From: Gautieria morchelliformis
Lineage: Eukaryota; Basidiomycota; Agaricomycetes; Gomphales; Gomphaceae
Direction: 5' to 3'
Assembly: GCA_015179125.1 (NCBI GenBank)
Contig: WHVA01000493.1
Span: 17,973-81,972, forward strand
DNA: 64,000 nt
In this document: one piece after another, positions 55,309 through 64,000 of the stretch
Layout: each line of letters opens with the position of its first letter
How positions within the stretch are numbered: position 1 is the first letter of the stretch
Notes under the pieces: model-generated
What the model saw: only the letters and a program-made list of their open reading frames with translations
What the model was told of the DNA's origin: nothing
Databases searched by the model: none
Translations under genes and position numbers: made by a program

Positions 55309-55608
55309 ATGGCACACCCGATCGCAAGCACCATCCCATATCCCAAACACGACATTCACAAGTTTCGAGATATTAAACCGAAGCTCAGCCGCGACAACTG
55401 GATGTCCTGGAAGAGAGAGCTGTTAGCGACTGCGAGAGATAGGGGGCTGTATGCTATCATCACCAGTATGATCCCCTACCCCGACAACACTAATCAGACT
55501 ATCACTCTCACCGCTGGAGTCGAGATGGTCAGGAGCACACCCCTGACGCAGCTTCAGGATGAGTGGGAAGACAAGAATAATGTTGCTTACAGCCAGATTT
55601 TACTGTAA
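55309..55608 (+). pseudogene. Copia Gag N-terminal fragment, different family
   Basis: Starts MAHPIASTIPYPK and has KPKLSRDNWMSWKRELLATA, the beginning of copia-type Gag (LTR-Gag domain), different from the element at 23624. After YSQILL the sequence changes to an intron of the DUF6533 duplicate, so 99 codons survive. Confidence 0.65.
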
Positions 55609-55629
55609 ATAGGATATTTACCCGTATCA

Positions 55630-56750
55630 TTAATGTGGTATGTCTCTGTGCAGACTTTGTATACAGAGCATAAATCCATTTCACTGCATATAGTATGGGC
55701 CTGTTTTGGGCCAACTGCAATCCCACTACTTCACATACATTGACATTGTCTGTGCTGACTAGGACTTTCTTCCTAGATTAACACTAACAAACTCATCAGG
55801 TGTAAGATATAGGGGTCTGTATTTGTCTGATTTGTCTCTGAATACCTTTGACAGCGACTACCATCAGTGATGTTGTTGTAATCCTTTTTGACACTGGAGT
55901 TGTGATAGTAACCATTCTGAGCTCAATTCAAACCCTGAGGGTTTGGTGGAAAGGTGAGATTTGGGATAAGAAATCTCTTATTAGTATAGTGAGTTACCAA
56001 GGTGAGCATACAACATATTGCTTATATACTTGGACATATCACTAATCTACAGGCAAAGCTTGGTCAGATATGGGTATGGTACATCATTCCTATGATAGTT
56101 CGTATGTCTGATTCATATTCAGATTTGTGCTTACCATTACTTTGGCTAGTGTGATCACAGCAAAGGTATGCTTACTTATGAACTTATTGAGCTTCAGAGT
56201 TTACTTGGTGTTCTCTCATAATTCAGGTGTTAAGGCTATGTAAAGTATTGATCATAATAATAAAAGGCTAATATCAGCTCCTTTGTGGTATGAAGTCAAG
56301 TGTTCGTGGTGGCTTAAACAACCTTCAGAACAGGTATCTTCTCACAAAGTTAAGAAAAGGAAGACACATGATTGTGCTAATGGTGCACATACAGCTTGTC
56401 AATAATTATTGTCTGCCGCTTCCACCTAACTCTCAAAGAGCGACACAGTTAATTTAACAGCGACTTGTTACCCTCTCGTTCATTCTCCAGCTTCCAAGCA
56501 GCCAGACAAAGTGTCCACAATGCCATATTGGCTGAATTTGGGAACACTCACTTGAGCCAGGATTTTAGTGCTGAGAACTTAGAGGATGATGTGACTGATC
56601 AGGAAGGCTAGCAGTCACCTGAAGAGGCTGGGTCGGCTGGGATGGAGTTGGATCAGTTTTCTTGGGTCACTGGATGTCCTGGCTATACAGAAATGGCTGG
56701 GCAGATCATCTCCACTGAGTAGTTAGCATCTCCTTCAGCCATTGGTTAAT
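55630..56750 (+). pseudogene. Duplicated DUF6533 gene, 5' truncated
   Basis: Begins within the intron after exon 5 of the parent gene. Exon 6 is kept (ILFDTGVVIVTILSSIQTLR, 55870-55955). The last exon (56491 onward) has in-frame stops, for example where QEGQQS became QEG-stop, and lacks the parent's ending. The five upstream exons are missing, replaced by a copia Gag fragment. It cannot make a membrane protein of the family. Confidence 0.8.
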
Positions 56751-58599
56751 TCTTTGGTGGGATCTGGAATCATAGCACAGTTTGATGACAGCATCCAAGA
56801 TAATGGACCATAGCTGTCATTCCAATATAAACCACCTGCAGTCAAGATGCACTGACTTACATTAACCATCCCATTCCCACACTTTCAATCTATTTGCACT
56901 CAGTTGCCATAGAAGACGGGACTATTGACTCACTTTGGCCAGCCCATACTCAAAACTGGTAGATATATATATGCTGTGACACTTCAATTTTGAATGTGTT
57001 TGAAATTTGTTATTACTGTGATTCATTAATATAACACTCATCCATCAATGTTAGGGCCAGCTGCACTGTGTGCAGAGTGGAGAATTGCATCTCAAGGAAC
57101 ATGCAGGGTGACTGCTGAGGCTGTGCGTGGAAATGAACTAGATAGGGTGTGTGCGCATCGTGTCTGGGATGTTGATCTGGTTTGATGTTCATTGTAAGCA
57201 CTATAACATAGCATGGCCTGGCATACCATACCCTCATCACATCAGGCCAACTTGCATCAGGGTTCAGCATACATCAGTGTCGACTTAACAATGCAACAAG
57301 TGAATGTGCACAAATATAACATTGATAGTGCTAATAATGGTCTACACACCTTTCATTGCAGGCAGCAGGCTGTCCTCTGGCCCAGAGTTCAAGTATTGAT
57401 GTCTAAGATGCTACTCCATTTTGCAGGAGTATATTCCCAGCTCCCAAGATTTGATATGAAAGAGTCTGGCCCATGTCGCAGCATCACCGAGAGCTGTATT
57501 CCGTTTCTCTGGTCAAGTGACAAGGATGATGAAGAAAGTTCTCCACCCCACACCTGGACTGTGCCCTGACTTGGCCCATGCATAGGTGATACTGCAAACA
57601 CCATGAGCCCATGGTCATCTCAAACACTCTGTCAGATGTGAGTAAGCAAGACCTTATTATAATGTGCAGGAATATCATTCAACAGCATTTGATTTTCAGG
57701 CAGTGGTCTGGCTGGAGTGTGGCTCACGTTGGGGTGGGCTGTGTAATCCAAGCTCTTCAATTATTTGGACTGGGAGTGATAGGAGAAATCTCAATAGTGG
57801 CCTTGATAACCCTGCGGGTCAAGTAGGCACTCAGAGTGGGGCACGATGGAACTATACGACAAGGTTGTAGTGTACAAGTGTCTTGGTAGTCTGTGCCACT
57901 TAAGCAGGAGCAGCAGTGAGTACTACATGGGGTTTCAGACTGTGGAGAACACGAGAGTGGACAGATACAATTTCTGTCTAGTTATTTGTTACACAGAGTA
58001 GCTATTTTATACAAACTGGAGTATCACTAACTTGTAAGTATTCTGGTTGGTGTAGAGCAGCAAGGAATGTGTACAGACAATCAATCGATAGAATGTATGG
58101 GGATGGATCTCCAGGGTTATGCCCGGAGTGGAGTCGAGTCATGGGGATGTTTCGTACCTAAACATACATGTATATACTTATGAGTCGAATGGAGCATATG
58201 GAGGTGCAGTGGGAGGATGAAACTGAGTCGTGGGGTGAGTGTCAGTCGAGAATGGGGAGTGGGGGAAGTTGGGCGAGGTGTGTGTATGCATGTGGGGTCA
58301 GTTCAGGGCCGTCGGCACATTTCGGGTTTCACAACAGCCTGAACCTGGGGGAGGGTGAACAGGGTGCAGGGTGGGGTGGCATGCCAGATCATGATTTACA
58401 CTGACATTTTAATTGCACAACTAGAGCATACTTATACTCCACATGAGCACTGTATAATCTTGATGCACACAAGTATACGCAGTTATGCCAAAAGATGCTA
58501 GACTCGCTGTGTGTCGACATGTCTGTCTTCATGCATCAAGTCATGATACAGCTGAAATTGAAGCCATCCACTCCTGTGTCAAGATTGGTTTTTAGGCGT
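56751..58599. other. Intergenic, segmental duplication copy 2
   Basis: Collinear with 42716-45260. No gene recognised. Confidence 0.5.
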
Positions 58600-60220
58600 T
58601 AATATCGTGTATTAGTGAACACAGCGAATGCCCGAATAACTTGTGCGAATAGGTATGCCGTTCGGCAAATAGATGAACCAATGAATGTTCACAAGGTAAG
58701 AGGGTTGCCCGAACGGGGCTTGCCCTATCTACAGTCATAGCGAAATAGCCCGTGGCACTTGACGATGTAACGTGCAAGGTCTCATGAAAGGTCTGTCTAA
58801 GTTTCGACAATCCCTTCGCCGGCGAAGGTGCTCCTTCGGAGCCCTTCGCCAACAGCACAGAAAATGGTTCGAAGGCTAAGGTAATGAAGATGAAGTATGA
58901 GAACTCAACAGTGATGCCTAAGTCCTCTGCTGGTCGAAGATAGAAATCTCCAAGAGAAGGCTGAAGATGATGATCACAGCGAGGTCAAATTTGCACAAGA
59001 TGAACGATGTATGATAATTGAACTGGGGAATATACATGCGAATGTAAACTACTTATATCGAATGCTCGTAAGGTATCAGCGAATAGGAAAGAGGCCGTTG
59101 TGAGTCAGGGTTGGATAGGGGTGCGCAGTCATGATACAACATATATGAAATACACATACAATAGAATGAGAGAAGAGGGAGAACATGAAACGACAGAGGG
59201 TGAAGGTGGCGAAGACACCTATGTACGAAATCATGACTTGGGGCCCGCATATACCCTGCCCTGCATGGTGTTAGCAACTCAGGGGCTATGGCAGGGAAGG
59301 TTCGGTAGAGTTCTTAGAAAGCTCTCTCAGTGAATTTATTGTCACTGGGAGAGGAGTATTATTCTGTCTCAGAGAGCATATACGTGCACCCGGCCCTTTG
59401 GCGCCCAAGGGCTCGCGCATTGAAGTCATTCCAAACTCCGCGGGGTGCAGCCGCCTGTGAAAATAGAAATAACAGAATGAAATGGAGAAGTAGAGAGTGA
59501 CTGGAAAATTTCGAAAATAAGCAGAGAAGTGAATGCATGGTACAAGAACAATATGAGAAGAGATTGAAACACCATACAATAAATCGAACATATTATGCTT
59601 GATTTTGGTGCAGGAGCATAAATGCACCCAACACACAGGTTCTTCATCTACTGGGTTGATCCCACACAACCCACAGGTAGGACGTCCCACGAACACACCC
59701 TGCTCATATGAACACCAAAAGGGGGTTGGATCGAGAAGCTGATAGAGTTACTGATGAGCCATTCTGCCAGATCGGGATGTTGATCGTGTTTTGATGGTGT
59801 GCCTGTTGGCAAATGATGCGAGCAGAGAATGGCCGTTCAGCGAAATGCGAGGAAGGGCCAGCGGAGATGACATAGGGCAGGAATGGTCGAGGTGGAGGGC
59901 GAAGACGAGCGAACACGGAACAGGAGTAGCGAAAGGGGAAATGGGGATAACAAGGTGCAGGAAATACACAGGTCATGACAATCCAATGACCCGAACGGCA
60001 TCGGAAGAGGGTTGTGCAGAGGAGGTGGTAGACCCAGCGATGACTGCCGAGTCAGTCCAAAGATGTCGATTGTGCGTTTGACAGTGTGGCTATGGTAATT
60101 GGCACGAACAGCGAGAATTGGTTGCCGAACATGGCAATGGCGATTGGAAAGAACACGAAGGTGGAGTGAGAAAATAGGAAAACTGAGCATCTGAGTATGG
60201 GAAATAAACGTGTCATGACA
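58600..60220 (-). repeat. Possible long LTR of a third LTR family
   Basis: On the minus strand the sequence starts TGTCATGACACG at 60220, directly after GGGGGGTAC (60221-60229), a polypurine-like tract. A TATAAG motif occurs on the minus strand near 59055. The far end is unresolved, and an R1 LTR (59269-59633) interrupts it. No coding region is recognised. Confidence 0.35.
59269..59633 (+). repeat. R1 solo LTR, shortened copy
   Basis: 365 bp from TGTTAGCAACTCAGG to ATGCACCCAACA. It has only one hairpin block (59323-59349); the segment between the two blocks of longer copies is missing. Flanks CATGG and CACAG match only 3 of 5, so the target duplication is uncertain. Confidence 0.75.
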
Positions 60221-60229
60221 GTACCCCCC

Positions 60230-60442
60230 TGTAAATAACCCGTGTATCTACATGTACATTAGTTATTACATAATCCCAGTGGGCCCCTTAGGGACCCACT
60301 GTATAGTTTATGCGTGGGAACCGGCTAGCGGTCCCCATCGCATCTTACCCTTACACTGTCACTACGTAGCATCAGAATACCACACACTGGTCAAGTTCTG
60401 TCGTGCTCTTGTGCCTTAAGGCTTAAGATAGACATCTTTACA
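60230..60442 (+). repeat. Gypsy LTR, copy 2
   Basis: 213 bp, TGTAAATAACCCG...CATCTTTACA, about 98 percent identical to the solo LTR at 53183-53395. Confidence 0.9.
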
Positions 60443-60469
60443 CCTTTTTGAACTATCCTGCGGTTGATC

Positions 60470-63400
60470 GCCACGCGACCAACCGATAGTGGATTCGAAG
60501 CAATCTTGAAAAAGATTGCTGCGTCGATGACTAACAATCGTTGAGACCCTCCAGTAGACCTTCTACTGTCGGCTGCGAGCATGATGATTCCACGCAGTCG
60601 AAGACGGACATGAGCGACAAGCTCGAGGTCCATGCCCCAGGCGCAGCCCAGCGACATGACGGCTGACGCTATCCTGGACCAAGAGAACAGGACGATAGAA
60701 GACGGAGAGATCGTAGATCTCACCGACCTCGTCCCCTCAGTAGAGGACGAGGAAAACCCTGACCACGTCTCGTCGAGCGTGGCCGAAGAAGAGACGACGC
60801 CAGGCAACGAGCCGGCGCCACCCCCCATCTCTCTCTGCCCAAGGACAAAGGAAAGGGCAGAGAAGCCTCGCCGTCGTCGGACGGTAGAGCAACAATGTCG
60901 AGGTGGGCACAAAGCCACGACTCAAACCGACGCTCAAGAAGTAGAGCGACGACGATCGTCCCTGAAGGAGGACGACGGCAAAAGAGACGAGCCCCAGATG
61001 ATGGTCAGGACTCGGAATACTCGAGTTCTAGTTGCAAGAGCTCGAGGGCTCACGCCATCGACCACGAGACGGCAGAGGCCCTGAACAAACAGGTGCAGGC
61101 TGCGCTGCACTGAAGTACGCTGACGTGCCACAAGCACGATCAGCTGGCATCGCAGCTTGACAACGCCGCCGCCGCCCTAATGGCAATCGGCAAGGAACTC
61201 CACCAGGCGGAGGAGGTCAGGCTGCAAGATGCAGCCATGCTGGAGGACGTCCAGAAAGCACTCTGCCCACGCAGGGAACGCGACGCAACTCGTCCGAGCT
61301 TGCAACAGTCCGCAGCCAACGAACACAGTCGCGACGTGGAAGACCCGCGCCGAAAGGAGCGAGACAAGCAGCGAATGCCGCCACCAGCCATCCCGGTAGA
61401 ACAGGACGTAAGGTTCGGGAACGAACCTCAGGAACAACCGGCTGCCCCAACGGACAGCCGTAAAACGATCCAACAGATTGTTAGGGATCAGGTCGCCTCA
61501 GAGCCTGACTCTGAAATGACGACCGAGAGCTTAGAGCTCGAAGTCGCACACTGGCAGCGTAAAGAAGCCGCAGCCATGCGCCGCCACACATGGGCACTTG
61601 AGCTACTAGCGAAGAACGCTGAAGAGACGGTGGCCCACACCCACACCGCTCAGCTGCCCGACGAGCAGCTCATGCAAGCCGTACAGGACGTACGGCAAGC
61701 GCGTGCAGCCTACAACAGCAGGCTACGGATCCGCAACGCGGGACTGACCGGGGACACCAGGCACAAAACGCCCCCGGAACCGAGAGCACAAAATGCTCCC
61801 GATCCCAAGCCCGATCCGGGCCCGGGGCCCGTCAGGGCATATAACAGCCTGCCCCGCGCGGTGTCACAACCGCGTGAGCGATCCATGGCCCCAACGGAAG
61901 GCCAGGGAATCCCTGACCAGGCTGATGTCGTACCAATGGAGCTGTATGACGGGATCACATGGATGACCGCATGGCGTTAGCAGACGCCGCGGACACAGAC
62001 CCGGAGAAGTCTGTGCTAGCAAAGGCCGGCATAAAATTGGTCCACCCCGAGCCATATGCAGGGGGATCAGACGGCGAAGAGTTTGAAATCTGCGTGGCAG
62101 CCATCCTACGATGGCTAAAAATGAATTGCCTCCTAGGGCCAACCAGCATTGACACGCAGGTCGGCTATGTGGGCACTCGCCTCACCGGCGAAGCCCAGGA
62201 GTGGTTCCTTCGAAACGTTGAACGCTTCGATCGCCAGGGCCACAGCTGGACGCTGGAATCTGTTATCCAAGGCCTTCAAAAGAGGTTCCTGCACACACTG
62301 ACATACCATCACGCATCGAATAATTTCGACGCGGGCATGCAAGGCATGAAAACCGTTCAGGAGATGCTGAACGAGCTCACGAAATACGTGGCACGTATGA
62401 TACAGCCGCCAGATGAGTACACATTCCAGAGACAGTTCGTATCGGCGCTGCGCGAAACGCTGTGCAACGAGGTCCTCAAAAAGGGCTATAATGCCGAGAG
62501 CAGCTCAATAGAGCAACTCTTCGAGACGGCCTGGATAATCGAGGAGGCATCCCGATACAACATGGGGATGCGCCGTGCAGAAACCGCAGCAGCAACGGCA
62601 AGTGCTGCCCGGCTCACAGGGAGCAAGCCGTTGACACAAACGGGCCTGACCAGGCCCAGCCTGTTCACAAGAAGTGGAACAGGACTACGGCTACCGCCCT
62701 CACGCCCAGCACAAGCTGGACACCCGCCTGAAGCTAAACAGCCTCAAGCGTCAGGGTCGCCCCCACGACCTGCCCCACCGACGAAAACGTCAGGCTGGCC
62801 CAACGACAGGCCCAGCGGCAGCCAAAGCAACACCACATGCTTTGAATGCGGCCAACCTGGACACAAGAAGGCAGAGTGCCCCGGCTTAGGTCTGGTATGA
62901 GGACAGCGGCCGTGAGGCACGACAATGAAGCCGAGGATCCGGAAACGGATCTCGGTCAAAATTCTCTTCAACAAATTGATGAAGAGGGGGAGGGTGATCC
63001 CCAACCCAACGACACTCCGGACAACAGAGATGCGCCCACTGAAGAAATGGGACCCAGAGCCATCCCAATACTATGAATGGGATCAGGAGGTGGAAAATAC
63101 CACCTACAGGTCCAGCGCGATCAGATTCACGCTGGAAGATGAGACCGCCACGAAGGTTATGGCGGCACGCACATCGATCACGCCAGACAAGGCGGCCGAG
63201 CCGGTGTATCACCACCGAAGCAAACACAGGACGCGGCCAACGCGTCTGCGCAGTGAGAACCGTACCCTATCGGGGTACTGGGAAATAAACGGCATAAAAG
63301 CCCACTGCCTGCTAGATAGCGGCAGCAAAGGGGTACTGCTGTCCCCGAATTCACGCGAGCTACAGGGATGAAGATGTTCTCCCTGGAGCAACCAATCGCG

Positions 63401-64000
63401 CTGCAACTAGCCTGCATAGGCAGCCATTCCACGATCAACTATGGAATGAACACGACCATCAAGTTTGGTCGTGGGACATACAGCGAATATTTCGACGTAG
63501 CAAACGTCGAATATTACGACGCGATCTTAGGGACACCGTTCCTAAGGAGATTCGGCATAACCCTGGGCTTCTCGAGCCCAGGGACCATTCGCAAGGGAAA
63601 CAAGGTGATCCCCACGGGCAAGGTCTCATTTGACAATGACGAATCGAAGAACGAGGACAAAGGGACACGGGTGAGCATGATCACCTAGGCGCCGAAGCCG
63701 AACCTGGCTCATTGAAGCCAGGAGGACAGTCGCGAGATGACTCGTCCTCGAACTCACCCTACAGCCATAGGGAGAGACGCTCTCACCTAACGGTGAAAGC
63801 GATGGGAAAGAGGAAAGCGGGCCCGCGCGCAGCGGGACCTAATAGACGCCAACAGTGCCTAATGGCATCTAAGCCAACCACTACCATCATCCTCACGGAT
63901 GATGACCTTCCTCGCCTCTGCGAGGAATGGATGGAAAGAATCACTGGCCTAGTCAGTGGAATTCCATTAGAACTCCCGCCACTGCGGGAGATCAACCATG
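60470..64000 (+). pseudogene. Gypsy Gag-protease-RT, copy 2
   Basis: Acidic N-terminus 60632-60890; SCKSSRAHAIDHETAEALNK; TGA at 61111 where copy 1 has CGA; Gag 61180-61980 and 61959-62900 with SIDTQVGYVGTRLTGEAQEW and intact CCHC knuckle CFECGQPGHKKAEC; protease CLLDSGSKGVLL (63307-63342) and YDAILGTPFLRRFGITL (63515-63570); TAG at 63686; linker with TTTIILTDDDLPRLCEEW; then GIPLELPPLREINH, which opens gypsy reverse transcriptase. Several frameshifts (near 60890, 61960, 62900 and 63371) disable it. Except for the stop at 63686, the protease-linker region is well kept. Confidence 0.87.

Larger units (their letters stand above)
60230..64000 (+). mobile_element. Ty3/gypsy copy 2, continuing past the window
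   Basis: LTR 60230-60442, Gag-protease, then the beginning of reverse transcriptase at the window end (LPPLREINH). Same family as 32161-35890. It inserted next to the GGGGGGTAC tract of the preceding LTR. Its 3' LTR and TSD lie outside the window. Confidence 0.88.

Noticed and set aside
59264..59638. Target duplication CATGG/CACAG for the R1 copy
   Set aside because: Only 3 of 5 bases agree; not accepted as a TSD.

Overview
The window looks like a transposon-rich, gene-poor stretch of a basidiomycete (Agaricomycete) chromosome. The evidence is short spliced introns of about 40-60 bp, a DUF6533-type membrane protein gene, a Plavaka/CACTA-type transposase, BED-finger hAT remnants, and many nested Ty1/copia, Ty3/gypsy and Tad-like LINE copies. 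The species cannot be named from the sequence. No rRNA, tRNA or CRISPR array was recognised.

Layout. 1-3926: LTR-like 5' flank and an intact 945-aa Ty3/gypsy-type Gag ORF with no pol behind it. 3930-8515: broken DDE transposase, an internally deleted hAT element with perfect 8-bp target duplication (5572-7050), duplicated fragments and an LTR-like promoter. 8432-12321: the main host gene island, a secreted phosphoesterase (minus) and an NAD-dependent epimerase/reductase-like SDR (plus), sharing a 296-bp divergent promoter with two CACGTG boxes. 13060-19214: a whole LINE, minus strand, poly(A)-tailed and flanked by an 11-bp TSD. 19319-24305: a solo LTR (family here called R1) split by a complete copia element (19444-23937). 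24563-31666: a 7.1-kb CACTA/Plavaka element with CACTG termini and divergent transposase and companion genes, itself carrying an R1 solo LTR. 32161-37412: fragments of a gypsy family. 40928-42715: the DUF6533 gene. 45441-46945: a transposase-less hAT element with perfect 8-bp TSD and an internal long palindrome. 48360-49873: a methyltransferase pseudogene. 51814-54560: a second, decayed copia copy with a gypsy solo LTR inside. 55309-58570: a copia gag fragment fused to a segmental duplicate of the DUF6533 region. 60230-64000: a second gypsy copy running off the window end into reverse transcriptase.

How it fits together. Most of the DNA is layered insertions whose order can be read from target-site duplications. 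Several disabling changes are CpG transitions: 7 of 8 differences between the copia LTRs, CGA/TGA differences between the two gypsy copies, four TGA stops in the Plavaka transposase (CGA origin inferred), and a YVDD to YVDN change in the copia reverse transcriptase. This is what cytosine-methylation silencing followed by deamination would leave. Few genes look usable by the host: the phosphoesterase is clean, the SDR has an apparent frameshift, and the DUF6533 gene looks largely intact.
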